Positions 54,372 to 62,897 of a DNA stretch of 64,000 nucleotides are shown here, in pieces; positions within the stretch are counted from its first letter, which is position 1; each line of letters opens with the position of its first letter. The DNA lies in contig NZ_JACVEL010000012.1 in NCBI RefSeq assembly GCF_014518315.1, forward strand, positions 1-64,000. Reading direction: 5' to 3'. The position numbers and the translations under genes are program-made. The notes beneath the pieces were generated by a model. The model worked only from the letters and a program-made list of their open reading frames with translations. It did no database searches and was not told where the DNA came from. Origin of the DNA: Taishania pollutisoli (lineage in GTDB: Bacteria > Bacteroidota > Bacteroidia > Flavobacteriales_D > Crocinitomicaceae).

Positions 54372-54836
54372 TCAATCCAATAAATGTATCAGGATGTCTT
54401 TGTATTCCTGATAAAACCGGTCGAACGCAATGATTTTTTCTTTCAGAAAGTCATACATTTTCAGGGTGTCTTCTTCATTGAAGTAATTCAGGTTGGCCTG
54501 TTCCCACCGAATCCTGGAAATCGTTTTTCCTTCTGGTGTCGTAAAGTTTTCAATCCAGTCTCCCTCGTCTGACATTTCAGCAGTAAGCACCACCTTCAAC
54601 TCTCCCATTTGTTCCCAGATTACTTCCCGTACCCCATCATCTTTGCATTGAATATCAAAGTTCAGTGAGCAGGATTTGCCATCTGCATGCAGCCGCAGGT
54701 ATAATTCTTTTGCTTCCGTAGGATACGTTAACCAGTTGATTCGACGACCCGAACCGGACATGTGCTTTTTCATCCGGTTTTTAAACTCTCCCCAAAACAA
54801 GGTGTTTTTTTCTCTTTGTTCTTCTTTTGAAAGCAT
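54372..54836 (-). CDS. DUF4268-family protein
   Basis: The 154-aa soluble protein contains the DUF4268-like pattern. It has NTLFWGEFKNRMKKH near the start and SLNFDIQCKDDGVREVIWEQM in the middle. Further on are RIRWEQANLNYFNEEDTLKMYDFLKEKIIAFDRFYQEYKDIL. No activity is known; some relatives are linked to restriction-like proteins, which is not evident here. It is transcribed just upstream of the choice-of-anchor J gene, with 37 nt between. Confidence 0.75.
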   Translation of the reverse strand: MLSKEEQREKNTLFWGEFKNRMKKHMSGSGRRINWLTYPTEAKELYLRLHADGKSCSLNFDIQCKDDGVREVIWEQMGELKVVLTAEMSDEGDWIENFTTPEGKTISRIRWEQANLNYFNEEDTLKMYDFLKEKIIAFDRFYQEYKDILIHLLD

Positions 54837-54929
54837 GCGTTGTGCAAAATATGTCCAAAAATAATACTTTTAGAAAACAGAAGGTAACGAAACTTCACAA
54901 GAAAGGTTAATAAAATAAACCATCCCCCG

Positions 54930-55586
54930 ATTATAAAAAAAACAGTACTGACTTCATTCATTCTTTTGTTTTCGGCTATACTTGCAAGTGGACAATCCAT
55001 TGCTTTACCGGAAGATTTTTTAATTGAAAAGGAAACTTATTCTTATTCGTTATTGAATGTAAAAGAAATTGAGCAATCGAAAACAATATCTATGGGAAAT
55101 GAACCATTTTCATTTCCTGAATATGTATTAACATTGGATTCTTTTGGCTTTATTTCGGCATTGAAATATGACTTTATAGGGAGTGAAAATCTGTACGGAT
55201 TTGTAAACGAACCCTATACTTTTATAACGACTATTGATAAAAGTAGTCGCTATGATTATTATATGAATGAATACATTTATGATGATCAATATAGCTTGTC
55301 TGTAATAAAAGTTCACAAACCTATGCCGCGAGTCATTGACGGGATCTATTCAAAAGAACATATTCCGAACCAAACAACTTCTGTTCGTATCATAGAAAAT
55401 GAACAATCGGAAACAGAATTCATTTATCACGATGATGTATTGAAATATGTCATTCATTACACATATAAAGTCTTCTCCAATAATCAATTTAATAAAAAGT
55501 TATTGATAGAAAAAAAGACAGCCTATGAAAACGGAGAAGTTGCGTCTACCATACGCTTGAAGTATTGTTTTTATGGCGAACAATGA
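54930..55586 (+). CDS. Exported hypothetical protein with non-standard start
   Basis: The frame encodes a signal-peptide-like N-terminus (IIKKTVLTSFILLFSAILASGQ) and then ~195 residues with no recognised domain, rich in Tyr and Asp (SSRYDYYMNEYIYDDQY). Upstream of the hydrophobic segment the frame contains no ATG, GTG or TTG before an in-frame stop at 54885. Only ATT (54930), ATA (54933) and CTG (54948) are available, while TTG at 54966 would cut the signal in half. The start is therefore a rare codon or a mutated one. The gene is AT-rich compared with its neighbours. Confidence 0.5.
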   Translation: MIKKTVLTSFILLFSAILASGQSIALPEDFLIEKETYSYSLLNVKEIEQSKTISMGNEPFSFPEYVLTLDSFGFISALKYDFIGSENLYGFVNEPYTFITTIDKSSRYDYYMNEYIYDDQYSLSVIKVHKPMPRVIDGIYSKEHIPNQTTSVRIIENEQSETEFIYHDDVLKYVIHYTYKVFSNNQFNKKLLIEKKTAYENGEVASTIRLKYCFYGEQ

Positions 55587-55637
55587 CTATTAAACATTCT
55601 CCCCTCTCGTCGTCCCATCCTAACTCACAGAAACTAA

Positions 55638-55663
55638 AAAGGCAGAGAAATAACTCCGCCTTT
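55638..55663 (-). terminator. Terminator of the secreted phosphatase operon
   Basis: On the minus strand AAAGGCGGAG pairs with CTCTGCCTTT (one mismatch) around a 6-nt loop, followed by TTAGTTT. It lies downstream of the PhoD-type gene. Confidence 0.7.
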
Positions 55664-55683
55664 CTCCCATTAACAAGTAGTCG

Positions 55684-57570
55684 TTAGTACTTCACAAAAT
55701 TTCTTTTCAATACGGGATTGCCTTCATCGTGAATGAATAATGTATATTTTCCTGGTGCAAAATCAGTTGTGTTGATTTGCTTGATCCATGATCCTTGTTG
55801 GCAGATAAATGTTTCTTTGAACACATTTCGCCCTGTTTCGTCCAGGATTTCCATCGTCATTTCGTCGGTTTCCAGGTTGGAGAAGTGAATGTTCAGAATC
55901 GTTGACACGGGGTTGGGATACATACCAATCACAATGATGTCTTTTTGTACTTCTTGTACTGCCAGTCCCGGCTCCTCCGGTTCCGGCTCTTCTTCTTCCA
56001 CCACTATTCTCGGACAATGCTGTGGGACATCGGAAAAAATATCCGGGCGGGCAAAAGCAATTGAATTGGTGGCATGCAATTGTGTTGATCCCTGATTGGC
56101 ATAATACGAAGTCGCCCACACAGCAGCCGCATCCGCTGCATCAATCGTGTTGACAAAATACCAGTCTGACTGGACTCTGTTCTGATTGACATCTACAATC
56201 ATGTACCCTTTTCTGTTCAGATTACACCATTTGATGTGACTGTTTGCTGCCATGATCACGCTTTCACCAACACCTGAGCCGAGATCCATTCCCGGGGATG
56301 TAACACTCGGCGTTACAAATTCAACACCTGCCCTACTCGCTCCGATGGGAATTTCCATCGTCCATGCCGTATGAATATCTCCTGTCAGTACCACAAAATT
56401 CTGGATTCCATTGTAAAAGACGTGATTCAGAATCTGTGACCGCTCTGTCGGGTATCCGTCCCATTGGTCCATATTTACAGGAATGCCGAAGGCTGTCAAC
56501 GGTGCCATCATTACCTGTTGTGCTACCAGTTTGTAAATGGCTGTACTTGTCGACAATTCATTGAGAAACCAGTTCTTCTGAGCTGTTCCCAACATGGACC
56601 GGTTGGCGTTATTCAATTGAGAGCTTCCCCAGGAAACCTGCTCACTCCGTCCTGTGAGGCGGGTGTCCAGTAACATGATATCTACTAGCACACCATACGA
56701 AGCAGTCCGGTAAATTTCATATTGCCCTTCCTGGTCATTGTCCCGGATCGGAAGCCACTCAAAGTAAGCTTTTTTGGAAGCTTCTTTTCGGGCAATCCAG
56801 TCACCTTCTCCGCTGTTGTGATTTTCAGCTCCTCCCATCCATGCATCATTGGCAGATTCGTGATCGTCCCAGATACAAAACCAGGGAAACAACTGATGCA
56901 GGCGTCGCAAGTCTTTATCCAACCGGTAAATTGAATGGCGCATCCGGTAGTCGTCCAGTGTAACAATTTCATGCAACGGTTCCACGACTCTTCCTGCTGC
57001 GGGATTCGGAGAATATCCTCCTGTTGCATATTCGTAATAGTAATCTCCCAGGCAAAGTACGGCGTCTATATCTTTGCGATCCGCCAGCGACGCATACACA
57101 TTGAAAAACCCAGCTTCAAAGTTGGCACACGAAACAACAGCAAACCGCAAGCTATCTTTGTAGGTGTCCTCCAGCGGAGTTGTGCGTGTTCTTCCCTGAA
57201 TACTTCGTTTCCCGTAGGCGTAAAACTCATAATAATACCATTGGTCCGGCTGTAATCCTGTCACATCGATTTTTACCGTATAATCACGTTCATAGGTAGT
57301 GATGAGACTTCCTGACTGAACAATATCGGACATGGCGGTATCGGTTGCTACTTTCCATCCCACCACTACCGGATTTTGGTTTTCATCCGCCGGTGTAACA
57401 CGCGTCCAGATAATTACCCTGTCTTTCATCGGATCTCCGGAAGCAACTCCATGATAAAACGGATCCATGCACGGTTCCGGAACAACGCTTCTGGTTTCTA
57501 ATAAATCGGATTGGGAAAATACACGCAGGCAAAGCAGTATCACCCCCCCTGCTAAAATCAGTGCTTTCAT
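55684..57570 (-). CDS. T9SS-sorted PhoD-type alkaline phosphatase
   Basis: The 628-aa protein has a signal peptide (ALILAGGVILLCLRVFSQ), an N-terminal PhoD Fn3-like domain (HGVASGDPMKDRVIIWTRVTP) and the metallophosphatase core. The core shows FAVVSCANFEAGFFNVYA, LCLGDYYYEY, WDDHESANDAWMGG, DTRLTGR, LTGDIHTAW and FVTPSVTSPG. A type A T9SS domain (GMYPNPVSTILNIHF ... GKYTLFIHDEGNPVLKR) ends it. It should release phosphate from phosphodiesters or monoesters outside the cell. It is the last gene of a four-gene operon of T9SS cargoes. Confidence 0.92.
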   Translation of the reverse strand: MKALILAGGVILLCLRVFSQSDLLETRSVVPEPCMDPFYHGVASGDPMKDRVIIWTRVTPADENQNPVVVGWKVATDTAMSDIVQSGSLITTYERDYTVKIDVTGLQPDQWYYYEFYAYGKRSIQGRTRTTPLEDTYKDSLRFAVVSCANFEAGFFNVYASLADRKDIDAVLCLGDYYYEYATGGYSPNPAAGRVVEPLHEIVTLDDYRMRHSIYRLDKDLRRLHQLFPWFCIWDDHESANDAWMGGAENHNSGEGDWIARKEASKKAYFEWLPIRDNDQEGQYEIYRTASYGVLVDIMLLDTRLTGRSEQVSWGSSQLNNANRSMLGTAQKNWFLNELSTSTAIYKLVAQQVMMAPLTAFGIPVNMDQWDGYPTERSQILNHVFYNGIQNFVVLTGDIHTAWTMEIPIGASRAGVEFVTPSVTSPGMDLGSGVGESVIMAANSHIKWCNLNRKGYMIVDVNQNRVQSDWYFVNTIDAADAAAVWATSYYANQGSTQLHATNSIAFARPDIFSDVPQHCPRIVVEEEEPEPEEPGLAVQEVQKDIIVIGMYPNPVSTILNIHFSNLETDEMTMEILDETGRNVFKETFICQQGSWIKQINTTDFAPGKYTLFIHDEGNPVLKRNFVKY

Positions 57571-57576
57571 CCTGTT

Positions 57577-59139
57577 TTATTGTTTAATTATTTTAGTTGC
57601 AACGGTCTGTCCGTTTGACTGAATGGTCAGAAAGTACATCCCGCTGTTCAATCCTTCGAGTGACCATGCAACAGTTGTATCTGTTGTCGTTTCTGTTAAC
57701 AGAACGGCACCTTTTATATCTGTCAGTACCAGTTTGTTTTCAGTCCCGGTTACATTCAGCAAATCAACGGTTACAAATGAACCTGCCGGATTCGGATAAA
57801 TTGAAAAACGCAGTTCCTCTACAGTTTCAAGTCCAACAGAGGCTGCACACACATGTACATACGTCCCTTGAGCTGCATTTCCGCCACCAAGAACAGAAGT
57901 AACCGGGTTGACCTGTCCGGGGGAGCAAAGTCCTGTAAAAATTTTAATCCGGCCTCCTCCTCCATCGCCACCTTTTCCTCCTGCCTGACCGTTACCGGTT
58001 GTAATACTTCCGGAAGAACAAAATATATTTCCGCCATAGTTACACGTAATACCAACACCTGCGTTTCCGCCATTTCCTCCCGTTCCGCCTGCTGCATTCA
58101 ATGTTCCTGAAATAGATGCTGTTTCGGAGCGAAGTAAAATCCCTCCTCCTGAACCGGCACCAGCTCCTGAACCTCCTCCTGCTCCTGCGGACATGTTTGC
58201 TTCTCCGCAATCATCACAACCGTCAGAACAGCATTTTTCAGTTGCTCCACCGCTTCCTGCATGCCCTCCCACGGAACCGTTTTCTCCATTCACGGAAATC
58301 ATCCCTTCAATGGTCAGTTCATGAACTGCTTCCAGGATGACCAATCCACCGCCATTTCCACCTCTTGCACCCGCAAGTCCGGCATCGTACGAACGTCCGC
58401 CACCACCAGCCCCGGCTCCGCCTGACCCCGGTTCAATATCATCACCTGATTCCGTTCCGTATACGGCTCCCGTTGTTCCTCCTGCCCCTCCGTTTCCGAC
58501 AAGTACAGCATATTCAGGTGAAACCGTTGAATTATTCCCTACATGTGTTCCCGATCCGTTTCCTCCGGCAATTCCGGGTGTTCCTGTACCTCCGTAACTG
58601 GCACCACCACCTCCACCGGCACCACCAGATCCGGGAATCATTCCGTATGTATCGTTTGAATTTCCGCAGCGCTGTTTCGGTCCCGAACCCGCACTTCCAT
58701 CCGTCCCGGCCATACCTGAACCTGATCCCATTCCTGCTGCTCCGGCTTTTCCTCCTTCAACGGATACAACACCTGCATCATCTTTACTGTTACACCCGGT
58801 CAGTGCAGCTGCATGACCTGTCAAACTACTCGCAAGAGAAGCTCCGTTTCCCGGGATTCCTCCGGGAAATCCCGCGTAGTCACCGTTTATTCCACCTTTA
58901 ATTGTGATGTTATCGGCATGAATTTCCAATTTACCACATCCTCCTGAAGTAAAAGGTTTCACATACACCGTTACGCCCTGATCAATTTTAAAATTCCCGT
59001 CGATGTAGTACACGCCGGACATAAAATCGCTGAAAGTGATGGTCTGATTACCTGTCAGATAAGTCGTATCACATTGAGAAAAAAGAGAAGTGAAGCTCAG
59101 TACTGCACCGTTCATTAATAAAAGTAGTTTTCTATACAT
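57577..59139 (-). CDS. Glycine-rich T9SS-sorted protein (beta-helix-like)
   Basis: The 520-aa protein has a signal peptide and an N-terminal segment (TYLTGNQTITFSDFMSGVYYIDGNFKIDQG). A ~300-residue glycine-rich region follows, with GGAGGGGGASYGG, GNGGAGGTTGAV, GAGAGSGGGILLRSETASISGTLNAAGGTGGNGGNAG and GGKGGDGGGGRIKIF. The periodic alternation of glycine runs with short hydrophobic strands suggests a parallel beta-helix or polyglycine-type sheet. A type A T9SS domain (FSIYPNPAGSFVTVDL ... GMYFLTIQSNGQ) ends it. It is encoded 6 nt upstream of the PhoD-type gene. Confidence 0.8.
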   Translation of the reverse strand: MYRKLLLLMNGAVLSFTSLFSQCDTTYLTGNQTITFSDFMSGVYYIDGNFKIDQGVTVYVKPFTSGGCGKLEIHADNITIKGGINGDYAGFPGGIPGNGASLASSLTGHAAALTGCNSKDDAGVVSVEGGKAGAAGMGSGSGMAGTDGSAGSGPKQRCGNSNDTYGMIPGSGGAGGGGGASYGGTGTPGIAGGNGSGTHVGNNSTVSPEYAVLVGNGGAGGTTGAVYGTESGDDIEPGSGGAGAGGGGRSYDAGLAGARGGNGGGLVILEAVHELTIEGMISVNGENGSVGGHAGSGGATEKCCSDGCDDCGEANMSAGAGGGSGAGAGSGGGILLRSETASISGTLNAAGGTGGNGGNAGVGITCNYGGNIFCSSGSITTGNGQAGGKGGDGGGGRIKIFTGLCSPGQVNPVTSVLGGGNAAQGTYVHVCAASVGLETVEELRFSIYPNPAGSFVTVDLLNVTGTENKLVLTDIKGAVLLTETTTDTTVAWSLEGLNSGMYFLTIQSNGQTVATKIIKQ

Positions 59140-59156
59140 TGCTTTTCCTATAAAAG

Positions 59157-60623
59157 TTACTTGATGACAGACAAGCGTTTGATGTACGTCCCATCTCCGG
59201 TATTGATTTGAATAAAATAAATTCCCGCGTTTACGTTCTCCAGGCTAACTTCCGATACCACACCGGCAGGAATCACCCGGTTCATTTCTTTTCCGTTTAC
59301 ATCTGTCAATAGTACCTCACGAGCAATAATACCATGTGTTTGGATCGTACATGTTGCTGAAGCAGGATTCGGATAAACAGTCAATGCATTTTCGGTCAGT
59401 GATGCAATGTCCAACGATGCTACTGTAATACATTCTGATGCAGCGATGCATCCGTTCTCCGTCACCTCAATTGCATACAATCCATTCTGAACAGGTGTGT
59501 AAATTGCACCGACAGCACCATTAATTGTTGTTCCGGTAACGCAATTTTTCCATTGGTATGTTGCTCCGTTTCCTCCTGTATAATTTGCCGTTAACGTAGC
59601 TCCTGACAAAGTAACAGCAACAGTGTAATCGTATACTTCCAATGCATTTAACGCGACAGAACTACCATTCTCAGTGTATGCAATGATTGCTCCGGATGTT
59701 ACTCCTGCAGGAACCACAAAAGAAAACTGCGTATCATCAATTGCAGTAAAAGGTACGCTTGTTCCGTTAATCGTTACGGAATCAATCAATGTGAAGTTTG
59801 TTCCGGTAACTGTAATCACTTCTCCTGACCCGGCGCATACCGCTGCCGGAGTAAATCCGCTGATTGTTGACCACGAAACAATAACCATTCCGATGGCTCC
59901 TGACGCTCCGAATCGGTTAACTGTGGTTCCGCTGAAGCTTTTTCGGGCTCCACCGCCGCCTCCACCATAGTTGTATCCTTCAACTCCGTCATCATCTCCT
60001 CCTGACACACCTCCGGCTCCGCCATTTCCACCAAAGCTGGCAGTTCCCATACCTGCAGTACCCTGTCCGCCATTCCCTCCGGCACCATTGCTTCCTGCAG
60101 CTCCACCGCCACCGCCACCGTAATCATTGCTGCTGGTGTTTCCTCCGTTTCCACCGTCATACGTTGCCCGGTTTCCCACGGAATTGGCCGCTTTTCCTCC
60201 CGGAGCACCTGTTCCATTGCTACCGTCTGAAAGAATCAGGGTCTTTCCTCCTTCTGCGCGAACAGCAAGTGAGGCATCCGAAGATGATGCGCTTCCGAAA
60301 TAAGAATTCCCACCATGTTGTGCCGTATTGTCATTTTGTACTCCCGCTGCACCGACACCAATTGTGTATGTATTTCCTGCTACAACATTTACAATTCCTT
60401 TGGCGTAGGCACCACCACCTCCGCCACCGGATTCTCTGGCAGAAGAGCCTCTTACACGTCCGCCGCCACCGCCGGCACCAATTGCTTCTGCTTTTACGGA
60501 AAGTACTCCTTCAGGAGCTGTAAATGTGTGGACGCCAGCAGTTGTAAATTGCTGTGTTTGCGCCATGCTTGCGAAAGAAGCAATCAGTATTATAATTGTT
60601 GCTTTGTATTTGTTTGTTTTCAT
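59157..60623 (-). CDS. Glycine-rich T9SS-sorted protein with IPT/TIG domain
   Basis: The 488-aa protein has a signal peptide. The N-terminus TAGVHTFTAPEGVLSVKAEAIGAGGGGG belongs to the glycine-rich domain seen in phage tail adhesins and receptor proteins. Gly-rich repeats (GGNGGNTSSNDYGGGGGG) continue to residue ~245. An IPT/TIG-like Ig domain (GFTPAAVCAGSGEVITVTGTNF) follows at ~250-340. Another beta region (GATYQWKNCVTGTTINGAV) precedes the type A T9SS domain (LTVYPNPASATCTIQT ... GIYFIQINTGDGTYIKR). It lies 17 nt upstream of the other Gly-rich gene and is probably an adhesive or matrix protein. Confidence 0.82.
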   Translation of the reverse strand: MKTNKYKATIIILIASFASMAQTQQFTTAGVHTFTAPEGVLSVKAEAIGAGGGGGRVRGSSARESGGGGGGAYAKGIVNVVAGNTYTIGVGAAGVQNDNTAQHGGNSYFGSASSSDASLAVRAEGGKTLILSDGSNGTGAPGGKAANSVGNRATYDGGNGGNTSSNDYGGGGGGAAGSNGAGGNGGQGTAGMGTASFGGNGGAGGVSGGDDDGVEGYNYGGGGGGARKSFSGTTVNRFGASGAIGMVIVSWSTISGFTPAAVCAGSGEVITVTGTNFTLIDSVTINGTSVPFTAIDDTQFSFVVPAGVTSGAIIAYTENGSSVALNALEVYDYTVAVTLSGATLTANYTGGNGATYQWKNCVTGTTINGAVGAIYTPVQNGLYAIEVTENGCIAASECITVASLDIASLTENALTVYPNPASATCTIQTHGIIAREVLLTDVNGKEMNRVIPAGVVSEVSLENVNAGIYFIQINTGDGTYIKRLSVIK

Positions 60624-60645
60624 ATCAAGTTACTGTATTGATGAA

Positions 60646-62721
60646 TTATTTTTTGGAAAATGAGCGCTTTAGCTCTCCTGTTTTTCCTTTCACGACGATG
60701 TAATAGCCCCCCGGATTCAGTTCTTTTACATTAATGGTCATTGTTGCTCCTTTTAACTCTCCGGTTGCAACTTCCCTCCCTGCTACATCTATAATTTTGT
60801 AATGATTGTCTTTCAACTCTTCCGGAAGTGAAATTGTAAGGTAATCATCTGCCGGGTTTGGATACAATGAGAATCCCGCATCTGTGATACTTGTTATTCC
60901 CAGGTTAGCCGGATACGCATATTGAACAGACAATGCACTGCAACCGGTTGTTGTATTCGTGACCATCACGGTATATGTACCGTCAAACAGTGGTTGATAG
61001 TACTGATTTACAGCACCTGAAATAGCATTACCATTGATGTACCACTGGTACGTGTAGCCCACCCCCGAAGGTGCCGCGAGTGTCCCCTGAAGCGGCTCTG
61101 TAATTACAGGCTGAGGAAATGGAAGCACGTTGATTGTGAAATTGGTCGATTCGATTTGTCCAGTCAGATGATCTGTTACCGTTAAGGTATACTGCGTCGT
61201 TGTCAAGGGAGAAAGGGAAACCACAGAATCGGTAGCTGTTGTATTTGTCCAGGCATACGTCATATCCAGTGATCCGCCTGAGAACAATGCTGCTACATTG
61301 ATTGTCTCTCCTTCACAGATGGTCAGATCGGGCAAATCTGCCAACACCACATCCTTCTTTAAAATCGTAAACTGGTCTGCTATTTCTCCTGATTTCTTCA
61401 GGTATTTTCCATCCAACCGGTTTCTGTTCACATCAATGATGAATGACCCCATTGCATCCGATGCACCATCGTTGTAGAGCATCGCGGGATGATCCAATGA
61501 AGGGCTGCTCTCCGAACTTCCCGAATTTCCACAAACGACATACACAGTACCTTCAGATGTTGACTGGGAGTTGTCTTTCACATACGGCGTTCCTTCATCA
61601 AAATTTCCGTTGACACCGTTCTGCATTTTCATGGATGGATTAAAACTGGATGTATTTCCGAAGTGTCCTTTCAGCAAGTAGCTTCTCTCAAAAACGTGGC
61701 TATGTCCGCACACGACCAGATCCACATCGTATTGCTCCAACAGCGGAATAACTTTCTCCCGCATTGCTTTCATAACAATTTCGTAAACATCGTCTGAATC
61801 ATGTGATCCTTTGGAATAAGGAGGTTGATGAAAATAGGCAATGGTAAATTTGCGCGTATTTTGTTGCAAATCGTTTTCGATCCATTGCTTCATCCGGTTA
61901 ATTCCGTCATAAGAAAACGTGTAATCAAACACTTCTGAATTGAGCGACAGAAAATGTACATCTCCATAGTCAAACGAGTAAAACACTTCTAACTGTGAGG
62001 GAAAACCTCCGGCCTCTGCAAAACGGGGAACCTCAACCAGGTCAAAATAGGGCCCCTGGTGATTTTCCAGCGGAATATTCGTATACGGAATTCCCAATAA
62101 GGTACTTTGCGACCATACGGTATTGTAATCGTGATTTCCCGGGGAAGGCCAAAATGGTGTATAAGTAAATATGTCGCTGAATCCCTGTAATGCAAACACT
62201 TTGGTTTGGTATTCATTGTCGGTTCCATCCTGGTAAGCATTATCTCCTAACCAAATCCAGACATCTGTTCCTCGTTCTCCCGTATAGTCCATAAACGCCT
62301 GCTTTGTCTCAATTTGCCCTGCATTTCCACGGCCAAAATCCCCTGTTGCCCAAATTCTTGTTGAAACCGGAGTGCCGGGAAGGGGATGTGTTTTAAAATA
62401 CTGAACAGTGACATCTGATGCCAACTGATTGTTCAGATCGCCTATTGCATAATAATAGGTTGTATACGGTTGTAAACCGGTAACAGGCACAATGTGGTTG
62501 GTAACATTGTCGTTGATTTCGACTGTCTGCGCCAGGTTGGACGGATCTGTTCCGTACCAGACTTTGGAGCTTGTTGCGTTATTTGTTCGCCACATCACAA
62601 TGATTCCTTCATGTGTGTTGCTTTGTAAATAAGGTCCCCGAACAACTGTTTGTGAAAAACTATTGGTTACATACAGACCTGATACAGATAAGAATAGTAA
62701 TGTGAGTAATGTGTGTTTCAT
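60646..62721 (-). CDS. T9SS-sorted purple-acid-phosphatase-like metallophosphoesterase
   Basis: The 691-aa protein has a signal peptide. An Fn3-like PAP N-terminal domain (GPYLQSNTHEGIIVMWRTNN ... GLQPYTTYYYAIGD) precedes the metallophosphoesterase core. The core shows IWATGDFGRGN, IWLGDNAYQDGTD, PSPGNHDYNT, IAYFHQPPYSKGSHDSD and VVCGHSHVFERSYLLKGH, with the metal-ligating D, N and H residues. Two Ig-like modules (LTICEGETINVAALFSGG; YTYQWYINGNAIS) and a type A T9SS domain (FSLYPNPADDYLTISL ... GGYYIVVKG) end it. It is the first gene of the minus-strand phosphatase operon. Confidence 0.92.
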   Translation of the reverse strand: MKHTLLTLLFLSVSGLYVTNSFSQTVVRGPYLQSNTHEGIIVMWRTNNATSSKVWYGTDPSNLAQTVEINDNVTNHIVPVTGLQPYTTYYYAIGDLNNQLASDVTVQYFKTHPLPGTPVSTRIWATGDFGRGNAGQIETKQAFMDYTGERGTDVWIWLGDNAYQDGTDNEYQTKVFALQGFSDIFTYTPFWPSPGNHDYNTVWSQSTLLGIPYTNIPLENHQGPYFDLVEVPRFAEAGGFPSQLEVFYSFDYGDVHFLSLNSEVFDYTFSYDGINRMKQWIENDLQQNTRKFTIAYFHQPPYSKGSHDSDDVYEIVMKAMREKVIPLLEQYDVDLVVCGHSHVFERSYLLKGHFGNTSSFNPSMKMQNGVNGNFDEGTPYVKDNSQSTSEGTVYVVCGNSGSSESSPSLDHPAMLYNDGASDAMGSFIIDVNRNRLDGKYLKKSGEIADQFTILKKDVVLADLPDLTICEGETINVAALFSGGSLDMTYAWTNTTATDSVVSLSPLTTTQYTLTVTDHLTGQIESTNFTINVLPFPQPVITEPLQGTLAAPSGVGYTYQWYINGNAISGAVNQYYQPLFDGTYTVMVTNTTTGCSALSVQYAYPANLGITSITDAGFSLYPNPADDYLTISLPEELKDNHYKIIDVAGREVATGELKGATMTINVKELNPGGYYIVVKGKTGELKRSFSKK

Positions 62722-62897
62722 ACGGTTTATTTTGAGGCAAAACTATACCTTATAGCTACAAAACCGATTAAGTGGAATTTATCAGTAAATGAAATTTACA
62801 TGTCGTTATTTAACAAAAGAGTTGCGCACAGATAACAAAGAATTAATCTACCTGCAGGATTTGCTTCTTTCCTTTGTATTCATAGAAATAAAAGAAT

